Positions 19,105 through 28,257 of a stretch of DNA of 64,000 nucleotides are shown here, one piece after another. The position numbers and the translations under genes are program-made. Origin of the DNA: Novosphingobium sp. ZN18A2 (lineage in GTDB: Bacteria; Pseudomonadota; Alphaproteobacteria; Sphingomonadales; Sphingomonadaceae); NCBI RefSeq assembly GCF_036784765.1, contig NZ_CP136651.1:1798001-1862000 (forward strand). The letters run 5' to 3'. Position 1 is the stretch's first letter, and every line of letters begins with the position of its first letter. Under the pieces are notes generated by a model. That model ran no database searches. It was not told the DNA's origin and saw only the letters and a program-made list of their open reading frames with translations.

Positions 19105-19835
19105 CACGCGGCCTCCGCCTTGGGAGCCGCACTGACGGGTGCTGGCGCGAGGCGCGTTTCGCCCGCGAAGCGCGGCTGCGCGGGAAGCGCGACGGGCAGG
19201 GGTTCGTCTTCGCGCAGCGGGCGGAATTCGCCCGTTGTGCCGTCGAAGCCGAGCACCTGGCCGGCATGGATATCGACGAACCAGCCGTGAAGCGAAAGCT
19301 CGCCGCGTGCGATGGCCGCCGCGACGGACGGGTGCGTGCGCAAGTGCGCGATCTGCGCGATCACGTTTTCAAGGCTGATCGCGCGAACGCGTTCCGGCCC
19401 CTCGGCATGCGGGCAGCAGGTGTCGACGACGTTCTTCGCCGCCGTGCCGTGGCGCAACCATGCCGCCACGTTGGGCATTCCTTCGGGCATTTCCGGGGCG
19501 GCCAGTGCCTTCATCGCGCCGCAGTCCGAATGGCCGCACACGATGATGTCGCTGACCCCCAGTACCATCACGCCATATTCGACGGTGGACGATACGCCTC
19601 CGTTCATCGTGGCGAACGGGGGAACGATGTTGCCCGCGTTGCGGCACACGAACAGGTCGCCCGGCTGGGCCTGCATGATCTGTTCGGGCACCACGCGCGA
19701 ATCCGCGCAAGAGATCATCAGTGCCTTGGGCGATTGCCCTTCTGCAGAAAGCCGCGCGAACAGGTCGCTGCTGGCGGGGAATACGCTCTTCTCGAAACTG
19801 AAGACACGGCCGATAAGTTCGTTCACGTTGGTCAC
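19104..19835 (-). CDS. Beta-class carbonic anhydrase
   Basis: This 243-residue zinc enzyme interconverts CO2 and bicarbonate. Zinc ligands are Cys43, His102 and Cys105, with the Asp45-Arg47 dyad in SCADSRV and the GHSDCGAM motif. The start is GTG at 19835 behind a GGAAAGG ribosome-binding site. A Pro/Ala-rich tail of about 20 residues follows the catalytic domain. It is first in a two-gene operon with the SulP transporter. No signal peptide is present, so it acts in the cytoplasm, where it could supply or consume bicarbonate moved by the partner. Confidence 0.93.
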   Translation of the reverse strand: MTNVNELIGRVFSFEKSVFPASSDLFARLSAEGQSPKALMISCADSRVVPEQIMQAQPGDLFVCRNAGNIVPPFATMNGGVSSTVEYGVMVLGVSDIIVCGHSDCGAMKALAAPEMPEGMPNVAAWLRHGTAAKNVVDTCCPHAEGPERVRAISLENVIAQIAHLRTHPSVAAAIARGELSLHGWFVDIHAGQVLGFDGTTGEFRPLREDEPLPVALPAQPRFAGETRLAPAPVSAAPKAEAA

Positions 19836-19965
19836 CTTTCCTTCGTCGGTCGGTCATGCCGCGCTGCAACAGCGGCACGGCGCCTGGGAAAGACGAGATA
19901 AATGAACAGCTTTTCTAAATGCGGGCCGTTTCGTGTCGAAGTGTTTCGCTAATGCAGCAAGCGCA

Positions 19966-21288
19966 TCAACCGGTCGCGATCGGCAGGCAGATCGTCGCGC
20001 GGAGCCCGCCTTCGCTGCGGTTGGCAAGCGTGAAGCTGCCGCCTTCGTTGCGGATCGCACGCCGGACGATGGCAAGGCCGAGCCCCATGCCCGGCGTATC
20101 GCGTGAGCGCGCTTCATCCAGCCTCACGAACGGTTGCATCACGTCGTCCAGCCGGTCTTCGGGAATGCCGGGGCCGTGATCCTCGACCGTCAGCACGGCT
20201 TCGGCGCCATCCTGTCCAAGCCTGACGTTCACCGATCCGGCATAGTGCACCGCGTTTTCCGCCAGGTTCTGAAGCGCGCGCCGGATCGAAACGGGGCGCA
20301 GCATCGTTTCAAGATGATCCGGTCCTTCATACGTGGCCCGCTGCCCGGCATCCGACATCGTATCGACGATGGTCATGGCCATTGCGGCCAGGTCCACCCG
20401 CTGCGGAGCGGTTTCGCCACCCGCCGGATCGACGAAAGCCTGCAGCGAACGCAACAGGTCTTCCATCTCGTCAAGGTCCGCACCCATTTCGCCGCGCAGG
20501 CCCGTATCGATGCGCGAATCGTCCAGCCTCAGGCGCAGCCGGGCAAGCGGTGTGCGCAGATCGTGCCCGATGGCGAGCAGGGTCTGGGTTCGCGACGCAA
20601 GAAGGGCGTGAATCCGCTCCTGCATCACGTTGAAGCCGTGAATCAGCTGGCGCAGTTCCGGAGGCCCGGATTCCTCCACCGGCTCGGCAGAGGTGGAGCC
20701 CACCCGCGCGGTGGCGCGTACCAGCCGGTTAAGCGGCTCAAGCGTCGCGCGCAGGAGTATCCAGCCGAAAAGGATAAGGATCAGGGTCGGCGCAACCAGC
20801 GCGGCAATTCGCTGGGCGTTGAGTGTCCAGCTGACCCGGTCGTGGCTTATGAAGCCCAGGACCGATCCATCGTCGAGCACGATGGAACCCGCAATATCGC
20901 CGCCATCGCGCAATGAAAGCAGGCGCAGCTGCAACGCCGCATCGGCCAGCCCCGGTTCAAGCGCGATCATCTGCTGGCGCAGGGCGGCCAGTTCCACGCT
21001 GGGGGTGGCGCGATTGGCGGGGCGGGACAGCGAAAGCTCGAACAGGTCGGTGCCAAGTTCGCGCGCCACACCGGCCCGTTCCGCGGGCGGGCTGCGCTCT
21101 ATCAGGCGGCGGCTGACTTCCAGCTGCGCGGCCATGTGGCGTGCCTCGTCGGTCCGCAGGGCGAAGTTGCTGGCGCGCTGGAACAGCAGGCTGTTCGCGG
21201 CAAAATCGATCGCGGCGACCAATGCCAGTATCGCGACAAGCCGGCCGATGAGGCCGAAAGAGCGCCAGTGCGGCACGGGCCGACGCAT
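19966..21288 (-). CDS. Sensor histidine kinase, EnvZ-type
   Basis: This 440-residue inner-membrane kinase has TM1 at about residues 12-33, a periplasmic sensor of about 125 residues and TM2 at about 162-180. HAMP follows at 181-232, then a HisKA domain with phospho-accepting His242 (IGHDLRTPLARL) and a HATPase domain with NLAENAVHYA, EDHGPGIPED and GMGLGLAIV. Its start overlaps the response-regulator stop as TGATG, so the pair is co-translated. The stimulus is unknown; the periplasmic domain has no motif I recognise. Confidence 0.92.
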   Translation of the reverse strand: MRRPVPHWRSFGLIGRLVAILALVAAIDFAANSLLFQRASNFALRTDEARHMAAQLEVSRRLIERSPPAERAGVARELGTDLFELSLSRPANRATPSVELAALRQQMIALEPGLADAALQLRLLSLRDGGDIAGSIVLDDGSVLGFISHDRVSWTLNAQRIAALVAPTLILILFGWILLRATLEPLNRLVRATARVGSTSAEPVEESGPPELRQLIHGFNVMQERIHALLASRTQTLLAIGHDLRTPLARLRLRLDDSRIDTGLRGEMGADLDEMEDLLRSLQAFVDPAGGETAPQRVDLAAMAMTIVDTMSDAGQRATYEGPDHLETMLRPVSIRRALQNLAENAVHYAGSVNVRLGQDGAEAVLTVEDHGPGIPEDRLDDVMQPFVRLDEARSRDTPGMGLGLAIVRRAIRNEGGSFTLANRSEGGLRATICLPIATG

Positions 21289-22001
21289 CAGGTGCGCTCT
21301 ACCTCGCTACGGAGCATGTAACCTATGCCGCGCACGGTAACGATGGGCACGTCGCCGCCTGCCGCCGATATCTTGCGGCGCAGACGGCTGACCAGAACAT
21401 CCACGCTGCGATCGGAACTGTCGCCCAGGCGGGAACGGGAAAGCTCTATCAACCTTTCGCGGCCGATCACGCGTTGCGCCTGGTTGACGAAGGCTGCCAG
21501 CAGGTCGAACTCGGCGCCTGTCAGGTCAACGATGGCGCCTTCGGGCGAGCGAAGTTCGCGGCGGCTGAACGAGACTGTCCAGCCGTCGAACCGTGCTTCG
21601 TCGCCGTTTGCGCTCCGCTTGCCGCCGGCCGGGTTGGCGTGGCGGCGCAGAACCGCGCCGACGCGCGCGGCCAGTTCGCGCGTGCCGAATGGTTTGGCCA
21701 GATAATCGTCCGCCCCAAGTTCAAGCCCCAGGACGCGGTCTTCCTCGCTTCCGCGCGCACTGATGAAGATGATCGGCACATCGCTTTCACGGCGCAGGCG
21801 GCGGAACAGCTCTATGCCGCTGGTGCCCGGCAACATGATGTCCAGGATTACAAGGTCGGCAGGCGCATTTTCCAGCGCCACCCACATTTCGGCACCCGTT
21901 GCGGCCGGGCGCACGTCGTATCCGTTTTCCGTGAGGGCACGCGAGATCAGCATTCGCAGCGGCGGGTCGTCCTCAACCAGGACGATCGATGGGGAGGCCA
22001 T
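21288..22001 (-). CDS. OmpR-family response regulator
   Basis: The 237-residue protein has a receiver domain (1-120) with acidic residues near 10-12, phosphorylation site Asp54 in LVILDIMLPG and Lys in YLAKPFG. A C-terminal winged-helix OmpR/PhoB DNA-binding domain carries DLTGAEFDLL and RSVDVLVSRLRRKI. The ATG at 22001 gives the typical N-terminus MASPSIVLVEDD; upstream in-frame codons run into the terminator hairpin. It pairs with the adjacent kinase. Confidence 0.94.
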   Translation of the reverse strand: MASPSIVLVEDDPPLRMLISRALTENGYDVRPAATGAEMWVALENAPADLVILDIMLPGTSGIELFRRLRRESDVPIIFISARGSEEDRVLGLELGADDYLAKPFGTRELAARVGAVLRRHANPAGGKRSANGDEARFDGWTVSFSRRELRSPEGAIVDLTGAEFDLLAAFVNQAQRVIGRERLIELSRSRLGDSSDRSVDVLVSRLRRKISAAGGDVPIVTVRGIGYMLRSEVERT

Positions 22002-22043
22002 TGTTAGAGCGATACCCTCTCGTGTTGCAGCACTGCAAATAAG

Positions 22044-22076
22044 CGCCCGTCCGGGTCGGTTCAACCCGGACGGGCG
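22044..22076 (-). terminator. Rho-independent terminator
   Basis: A perfect 13-base stem (22044-22056 with 22064-22076) closes a seven-base loop. On the minus strand it is followed by CTTATTTGC, a modest T-rich run. It lies downstream of the small secreted-protein gene (22149-22421) and upstream of the response regulator, so it should separate the two units. Confidence 0.7.
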
Positions 22077-22148
22077 GTCAGGACCACGGTAGAACGGCGG
22101 ACGGACGAGGGGGAGGGTGCCGCGCCGCCGTTCTTCCGGGGCGGGGTC

Positions 22149-22421
22149 TCAATCGTAAGTTGCGGTCGTTTCGCGCGTTGCGAGCGCATCGGCGTCGCTG
22201 GTGGGCGCGGGCTGGCGGCCGATACAGGCGAGCGCCTTGTCCGGTTGCGGATGGCATTTGCGCGCCGCGGCGGTCTTGCGCAGGCCGGCGCGGGTTTCTT
22301 CGGTCGCGCGCTTGCAGGCGACTGACTTCTGCGGATCGGGGTGGCAGTTCATCGCCGCGACGGGCGTCAGGACAGGGGTGCCGGCCGCAAGGCCCGCAGC
22401 GAGCAGGGTCGAAACGATCAT
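22149..22421 (-). CDS. Small exported cysteine-motif protein, unknown function
   Basis: This 90-residue protein has a hydrophobic N-terminal signal (about residues 1-23, ending near PVAAM). The mature part contains two copies of a C-H-P-x-P-x-K-x-x-A-C motif (NCHPDPQKSVAC and KCHPQPDKALAC) separated by about 20 residues rich in Arg, Thr and Ala. A GAAGGA ribosome-binding site stands before the ATG. A terminator follows, so it looks like a one-gene unit. The paired cysteines could form disulfides or bind a metal in the periplasm. I do not recognise the family. Confidence 0.65.
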   Translation of the reverse strand: MIVSTLLAAGLAAGTPVLTPVAAMNCHPDPQKSVACKRATEETRAGLRKTAAARKCHPQPDKALACIGRQPAPTSDADALATRETTATYD

Positions 22422-22610
22422 GGTGTTCCTTCGGCAATGTTTTCGTTGCCGCCCATCTAACTACTCGCCATTTCGCGATTTGCGCTGGTTCGTGACGAAC
22501 TGTTGCTGTCGCCCGGTCGCAAGCGCGGCGGCACAATCCCTTCGCAACATGGCGGAATTGTAATCCGCTGCTCACGATGCGGATGACCGCGGATACGTAG
22601 AAAGCCCTCA

Positions 22611-22669
22611 GACGGTCCGGCGCCTCCCACCGACCATCCCCCGGCACTCCCCAGAGGTTCCGGACCGTC
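22611..22669 (+). repeat. Ten-base inverted repeat in the leader of the GT2 fusion gene
   Basis: GACGGTCCGG (22611-22620) and CCGGACCGTC (22660-22669) are exact reverse complements 39 bases apart. The AGAGG at 22652-22656 would lie in the loop. A nine-codon frame (22670-22699) follows directly, and its stop overlaps the GTG start at 22696. It may be a structured leader; function is unproven. Confidence 0.45.
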
Positions 22670-22695
22670 ATGTCTACGGGCGCGAAGCGGCGCAT

Positions 22696-25600
22696 GTGAG
22701 GCTGCCCTTGGTCCGACCAGTTTTCTACGATCCATCAGGGCGAAGGCGCTATTTGTCGCGGCGCGTGGTATTTGTCGCGATACTGGCCGTCGCCGCCTGC
22801 TGTGCGATCTTCGCCACGACCGTAGTCGACGTTCCCGCCGCATCCCCCCTGCCGATCGGTTTCGAGCGGATGAGTCCGCTGCCTTTCCGTTCGCAGGTGA
22901 GCCGCATCAAGCATCGCCTGACGCATCTTTTGCCCGCGCGTCACCGCGCCGGAAAGCCGGGCTCCCCGGTGACGCTGGCGTTCTATACGCCCTGGAGCGG
23001 CGACGGCGTGCCCTCGCTTGCACGTCACATAAACCGGATCGACTGGCTGGCGCCCACGCTGCTTTCGATCGGCGTGGACGGAAATCTGCGGTCCGTGGAG
23101 GCACCGGCGATGCGCCGTGTGCTTTCGGCGAACCTGCATCGCCCGCTAGTCCTGCCGGTGGTGCAAAACGTTGCCAACGGCACGTGGTACGGCGCGGCTG
23201 CGGCCCGGATATTGCAGAGCCCGCGTCGCCGCGCGGCTTTGATTGCCGCAATCGGACAATACCTCGATCGTTCCGGCGATGCGGGCGTGATCTACGATTT
23301 CGAGGATCTGCCGCCGCAAAGCCTGCCGGGCCTGGTGCGGCTGACCGCCGAAACGCGGCGCGCCTTTGCGCCCAGGAACCGCGTGGTGGCGGTGACTGCG
23401 CCGGTTGACGATCCGTCATGGCCGCTGGGCGCGCTGGCGCGGTCTGCGGACAGGATCGTGCTTATGGCCTATGACGAACACTGGCAGGGCGGCGCGCCCG
23501 GCCCGATCGCGTCAGGCCCGTGGTTCGATGCCCGGTTGGCTGCTTCGCTGCGCACGGTCCCGCCGGACCGGGCGATCATCGCGCTGGGCAATTACGGTTA
23601 TGACTGGCACGGCGGCGCGGCGGATGCGTTGACAGTGGAAGAAGCCTGGCAAGAGGCGCGCGACAGCGGCACGCGCCCGCAGTTCGATCAGGCAAGCGGC
23701 AATGCGGGCTTTTCCTTTTCAGACGGCGGCACGCGGCACGATGTGTGGCTTCTGGATGCCGCCGCAAGCTGGGACGAGTTGAAGGCGCTGTCGCGTTTCG
23801 GGATCAACGGCGTTGCGCTCTGGCGGCTGGGATCGGAAGATCCCGGGTTCTGGGACGTGCTGCACGCCTGGCGCAGCGGCGCCCCGCTGCCGGCGCTTTC
23901 ACGCATAGAGGAAGGCACCAACGTGGACGTGGAGGGGCAGGGCGAAATCCTGCGCGTCTCCGCCACGCCGCGCGCGGGCAGGCGCACCGTCACGGTCGAT
24001 CCGCGTTCGGGCGACGTAAGCAACGAAACCTATGACAATCTGCCCACGCCCTATGTCGTCCAGCGGACGGGCGCGCGTCCGCATCTTGTGGCGCTGACAT
24101 TCGACGACGGACCCGATCCCGAATGGACGCCGAAGATCCTGTCGATCCTTGAGCGCTATCATGTGCCCGCGACGTTCTTCGTGGTCGGCGAGAATGGCGT
24201 TGCCAACCGTTCGCTGTTGCAGCGCATGGTCGCCGACGGGGACGAGATCGGCAATCACAGCTATACCCACCCCAACATGGCGCGCGAAAGCAGGACCGGC
24301 GTGGGGCTGGAACTGAACGCGACGCAGCGCCTGATCGAAGCCTATACCGGCCGTTCGACCCGCCTGTTCCGCGCGCCCTATTTCGGCGATGCCGAGCCGA
24401 CCACGGCGGACGAACTGGTTCCGGCCGAATATGCGCAGGATCACGGTTATACCGTTGTCGGTCTTCACGCCGATTCGGAGGACTGGACCCGGCCCGGCGT
24501 GCAGACAATCGTGGACAACACCATGGCCGGGGTAACGGGCGCCACGGCGGACCGTTCGGGCAATATCGTGCTGATGCACGACGGCGGCGGTAACCGTTCT
24601 GAGACCGTGGCTGCCCTGCCGATAGTGATCCGGCGGCTGGAAGCGCAGGGCTATCGGTTCGTGCCGGTCTCAACGCTTGCCGGGCTGAGCCGCGACCAGT
24701 CGATGCCGCACATCGGGGGCGTCGATCTGTTTTCGGTGCGTGCCGACGTGTTCTTCTTCGTCGTGCTGGGCGCCTTGCTGGCGGCGTTGAACTGGACGTT
24801 CTTCTTCGCCATCGCGCTGGGCATTGCACGCGCCATCGGGCTTACCGTGCTGGCGCTCTTGCCGCGCAAACCTGCGCCCGATGCCCCGGCGGCAGGCGAC
24901 GAGCCATTGGTGACCGTCATCATTCCCGCCTTCAACGAAGAAAAGGTGATCGAGGCGTCGGTGCGCCGCGTGCTCGACAGCGAATGGCCCAATCTTGAAG
25001 TCATCGTTGCAGACGACGGATCGCGCGACGGTACCAGCGCGATCGTTTCAGACGCGTTCGGCAACGAACCGCGCGTGCGGCTGATGACGATGGTGAACGG
25101 CGGCAAGGCCAAGGCGCTGAACCGCGCACTCGCCGTGGCGCGGGGAAGCGTGGTCGTCGCGCTGGATGCCGATACCCAGTTCGAGCGGCTGACGATTGCG
25201 CGGCTGGTCCGCTGGTTCAAGGACGAGCGGATTGGCGCGGTTGCGGGCAATGCGCGTGTCGGCAACCGGGTGAACATCGTCACCCGCTGGCAGGCGGTGG
25301 AATACGTGACCGCCCAGAACATCGAACGCCGCGCACTGGCGCCGCTCGACGCGATCATGGTGGTGCCGGGGGCGGTGGGAGCCTGGCGGCGCGATGCGCT
25401 GCAGGCGGTTGGCGGATATCCGGAAGATACGCTGGCAGAAGACCAGGACCTGACGATTGCCATCCAGCGCAAGGGCTGGAAGGTCGTCTATGACGAAGAG
25501 GCCGTCGCCTGGACCGAGGCGCCGGAAAGCTTCCGCGCGCTGGCACGGCAGCGGTTCCGCTGGGCCTATGGAACGCTGCAATGCCTGTGGAAGCACCGCG

Positions 25601-26076
25601 CGGTGCTGGCGCGGCGCAAGCCGGGCGGGCTCGCCTTCATCGGGATGCCGCAGGCGTGGCTGTTCCAGGTGCTGTTCGCGGTGGTTTCCCCGCTGATCGA
25701 CCTTGCCCTTCTCGCCTCGATTGCGGGAACCGCGCTGCGCGTGGCGGAGCACGGGTGGGCGCAGACGCAGACGGACGTGCTGCGCATGGCCGCGTTCTGG
25801 CTGGCCTTTACCACGGTTGACCTGCTGTGCGGAGCGGTGGCGTGGCACCTTGACGTGCGCGACCGTCGCCTGCCTGCCTTGCGGCTGCTTTCGCAGCGGT
25901 TCGTTTATCGCCAACTGATGTACGGCGTGGTGATCCGCGCAATCGGATCGGCCATCGCCGGTCTGGGCATCGGCTGGGGCAAGCTTGAACGGACCGGCCG
26001 GGTGAGCGCCGATACCCTATCCGTGCGGGAGGTGAAGGACGGTCACGAGTCCGGGCTGCCCGTCCGGCCTGCCTGA
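22696..26076 (+). CDS. GH18-like / polysaccharide deacetylase / family 2 glycosyltransferase fusion
   Basis: The product has 1126 residues. After a membrane helix (about 22-45), residues 90-400 form a GH18-like domain with VIYDFEDLP (Asp201, Glu203). A NodB-type deacetylase follows: TFDDGPD (468-474), HSYTH (521-525) and RAPYFGD. Membrane helices lie at about 685-725. A processive GT2 domain carries DDG (773-775), DAD (824-826), ED (915-916) and QRFRW (952-956), with further helices to the end. The architecture suggests synthesis and trimming of an N-acetylated exopolysaccharide. The start is GTG 22696, and the 3' end overlaps the opposite kinase gene by 60 bases. Confidence 0.88.
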   Translation: MRLPLVRPVFYDPSGRRRYLSRRVVFVAILAVAACCAIFATTVVDVPAASPLPIGFERMSPLPFRSQVSRIKHRLTHLLPARHRAGKPGSPVTLAFYTPWSGDGVPSLARHINRIDWLAPTLLSIGVDGNLRSVEAPAMRRVLSANLHRPLVLPVVQNVANGTWYGAAAARILQSPRRRAALIAAIGQYLDRSGDAGVIYDFEDLPPQSLPGLVRLTAETRRAFAPRNRVVAVTAPVDDPSWPLGALARSADRIVLMAYDEHWQGGAPGPIASGPWFDARLAASLRTVPPDRAIIALGNYGYDWHGGAADALTVEEAWQEARDSGTRPQFDQASGNAGFSFSDGGTRHDVWLLDAAASWDELKALSRFGINGVALWRLGSEDPGFWDVLHAWRSGAPLPALSRIEEGTNVDVEGQGEILRVSATPRAGRRTVTVDPRSGDVSNETYDNLPTPYVVQRTGARPHLVALTFDDGPDPEWTPKILSILERYHVPATFFVVGENGVANRSLLQRMVADGDEIGNHSYTHPNMARESRTGVGLELNATQRLIEAYTGRSTRLFRAPYFGDAEPTTADELVPAEYAQDHGYTVVGLHADSEDWTRPGVQTIVDNTMAGVTGATADRSGNIVLMHDGGGNRSETVAALPIVIRRLEAQGYRFVPVSTLAGLSRDQSMPHIGGVDLFSVRADVFFFVVLGALLAALNWTFFFAIALGIARAIGLTVLALLPRKPAPDAPAAGDEPLVTVIIPAFNEEKVIEASVRRVLDSEWPNLEVIVADDGSRDGTSAIVSDAFGNEPRVRLMTMVNGGKAKALNRALAVARGSVVVALDADTQFERLTIARLVRWFKDERIGAVAGNARVGNRVNIVTRWQAVEYVTAQNIERRALAPLDAIMVVPGAVGAWRRDALQAVGGYPEDTLAEDQDLTIAIQRKGWKVVYDEEAVAWTEAPESFRALARQRFRWAYGTLQCLWKHRAVLARRKPGGLAFIGMPQAWLFQVLFAVVSPLIDLALLASIAGTALRVAEHGWAQTQTDVLRMAAFWLAFTTVDLLCGAVAWHLDVRDRRLPALRLLSQRFVYRQLMYGVVIRAIGSAIAGLGIGWGKLERTGRVSADTLSVREVKDGHESGLPVRPA

Positions 26077-27369
26077 CAGGTCCAGCTTGCCGCCATGCAG
26101 GCGGGCGACCGCCGCCACCATCGCAAGGCCGAGCCCCGCACCGGGCCGGGTACGCGCGTTGTCGAGGCGGGAAAAGCGGGTCACGGCGCGCGCGCGGTCC
26201 GCTTCCGCTATGCCGGGGCCGTTGTCGATCACCGTAACTTCGCCGCCATCGCCGGCCGGGTAACAGGCAACGTCGATACGGTCGCCGCCATATTTGATGG
26301 CGTTGTCGATCAGGTTCGAAAGCGCGCGCGACACCATTTCCCGATCCGCGCGAATCTCGACTTTCGCGGTGCTGCATTGCAGCTCTATCCCTGACTGTTC
26401 GGCCAGCGGTTCGTAAAGTTCGGCAATGTCGGCACAGACCGCGCCCAGGTCCAGCAGGCTGCGCCGGTCGGCTACGGTGGCGCTTTCAAGGCGCGAAAGC
26501 TCAAGCGCGGTGGTCAGCATCGCTTCGAGCGCGTCCGCATCCTGCCGCGCCAGTTGCAGGGCATCCGCGGCCGGGCCTTCGGGGACCTTCATCGCGGCGG
26601 TGTCTATCGAGGCGCTGAGACGCGCGACCGGGGACCGCAAATCGTGCGCCAGCGATCCTGCCACACCGCGCAACTCGCCCACCAACACGTCGATGCGTTC
26701 GGCCATCAGGTTCATCTGCCGCCGCAGGTGATCGAAGCCGTCGCCCACGTTTTCACGCGGGACGCGCGCCGCGAAATCGCCTTCGGCCAATGCCTCGGCT
26801 GTTTCCGCGATGGCATGGGTGCGCCGGCTGATCACATAGCCGAGCGTCAGCGCGGCGCTGAGCGCGATCAGCACGGTCAGGGCGATGGTGAGGCCGATCG
26901 CTTCGGCAAATGCGATATCGAAGTGCAGTTCGCTTTCGGTCGCGGTGCCCACGATCAGGCGCGATCCGTCCGACAGGTCGCTGGATACGGCGAGGGCATC
27001 GATCGGCGGCGCCTGCGGTTGCTGCGTCACCTTAACCCGTGCCGGATTTCCCGAAGGCACGTTGGCAGGCGCCTGGACCAGGTTGTTGAGCAGGGTGGGG
27101 CCGTTGCCCAGCAAGGCGATGAATATGGCCGGATCGTCCGCGCTGCCCTGCCGCGCGGCGATATACTGGCGAAGCTCCGCCCCGCCGCCGTCGTAATAGG
27201 CGGCCAGCAAGTCGTCCCGGACGTCGAGCACTTCGCGCGTGCGCCCCTGGTGGATGATCGAGGCCATCTGCGCGCGCAGGAAATAGAGCGCCGTGCCCGT
27301 GGAGACGAGCTGGGCGAGGAAGATAGCCAGCACCAGCCCCGCGACGGTAGAGGAAAGCAGCCGTCGCAA
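26017..27369 (-). CDS. Sensor histidine kinase
   Basis: The 450-residue kinase has TM1 near residues 6-32, a periplasmic region of about 120 residues and TM2 near 158-180. HAMP is at 181-232. HisKA carries His242 in SLAHDLRSPVARL, and the HATPase domain has NLIDNAIKYGG, DNGPGIAE and GAGLGLAMV. Start choice is uncertain. TTG 27369 sits 13 bases after the regulator stop; an ATG at 27447 would overlap the regulator by 65 bases and add a Cys/Pro-rich segment that looks like shadow coding. The last 60 bases overlap the end of the opposite GT2 fusion gene. Confidence 0.88.
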   Translation of the reverse strand: MRRLLSSTVAGLVLAIFLAQLVSTGTALYFLRAQMASIIHQGRTREVLDVRDDLLAAYYDGGGAELRQYIAARQGSADDPAIFIALLGNGPTLLNNLVQAPANVPSGNPARVKVTQQPQAPPIDALAVSSDLSDGSRLIVGTATESELHFDIAFAEAIGLTIALTVLIALSAALTLGYVISRRTHAIAETAEALAEGDFAARVPRENVGDGFDHLRRQMNLMAERIDVLVGELRGVAGSLAHDLRSPVARLSASIDTAAMKVPEGPAADALQLARQDADALEAMLTTALELSRLESATVADRRSLLDLGAVCADIAELYEPLAEQSGIELQCSTAKVEIRADREMVSRALSNLIDNAIKYGGDRIDVACYPAGDGGEVTVIDNGPGIAEADRARAVTRFSRLDNARTRPGAGLGLAMVAAVARLHGGKLDLSGRPDGQPGLVTVLHLPHG

Positions 27370-27382
27370 GCCGCGCCTGCCG

Positions 27383-28069
27383 TCAGTCGGCCGCGAGGCG
27401 GTAGCCGGCGCCCCGCACGGTGTGCAGCAGGGGCTTCGACTCGCCATCGTCGATCTTGCGGCGCAGGCGGCTGATGTGGACGTCGATCACGTTGGTTCCG
27501 GGGTCGAAGTGATAGTCCCACACCGCTTCCAGCAGCATCGTGCGCGTCACGACTTCGCCCTGGTGCAGCATCAGGTATTCAAGCAGGCGGAATTCGCGCG
27601 GTTGCACGGCAACCTTGCGTTCGCCGCGCTTCACCTGGCGCGATAGCCGGTCCAGTTCCAGATCGCCGCAGCGAAGGATCGCCTGCTGGACCTGACCGCC
27701 CGGCGCGTGGCGCCGTTGCAGCACCTGAACGCGCGCCAGCAGTTCGGCAAAGGAGAACGGCTTTGTCAGGTAATCGTCGGCTCCGGCGGTCAGTCCTTCC
27801 ACCCTGTCATCCGCGGCGCCAAGCGCGGACAGCACGAGGATGGGGGTTGTCACCCCGGCGGCGCGAACGGCCTTCATCACCGCCATGCCGTCCATGCCGG
27901 GCAGCATCCGGTCGAGGATCACTACATCGAATTCGCTGTCGCTGGCCAGGAACAGACCGTCGCGTCCGTTGGCGGCACGATCGACGACATAGTTCGCTTC
28001 GGTCAGGCCTTGCACGACATATTCGGCCAGTCGGTCGTCGTCCTCGATTACCAGTATGCGTCCCGACAT
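27383..28069 (-). CDS. OmpR-family response regulator
   Basis: The 228-residue protein has a receiver domain with the acidic cluster EDDD (9-12), Asp53 in VVILDRMLPGMDG and Lys in YLTKPFSF. A winged-helix DNA-binding domain follows, with QPREFRLLEYLM and NVIDVHISRLRRKI. The ATG at 28069 follows AGAGGG and gives the standard MSGRILVIEDDD start; the open frame extends much further upstream only as non-coding sequence. It is transcribed before its kinase partner and divergently from the ftsB-like gene. Confidence 0.94.
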   Translation of the reverse strand: MSGRILVIEDDDRLAEYVVQGLTEANYVVDRAANGRDGLFLASDSEFDVVILDRMLPGMDGMAVMKAVRAAGVTTPILVLSALGAADDRVEGLTAGADDYLTKPFSFAELLARVQVLQRRHAPGGQVQQAILRCGDLELDRLSRQVKRGERKVAVQPREFRLLEYLMLHQGEVVTRTMLLEAVWDYHFDPGTNVIDVHISRLRRKIDDGESKPLLHTVRGAGYRLAAD

Positions 28070-28257
28070 CCGCTGTAATCCCTCTTGTGGCGGGCTGACG
28101 ACATGCGACTTAGCGACTTGCGCGCGCGCGGCAAGGTGTGTGTCGGAATTCGTGTGGAATCGATCCGGGCGCGGCAACAGGGGATACTTGCGGCAAATCG
28201 TTGGATTCCGCGCACCTTCGCACTTGCAAGCCCATTGAAACTGTGATTCTGTAAGCC

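Noticed and set aside
26017..27447. ATG 27447 as start of the second sensor kinase
   Set aside because: The added residues are read from the conserved regulator C-terminus; a start after the regulator stop is more plausible, though TTG is a rare codon.
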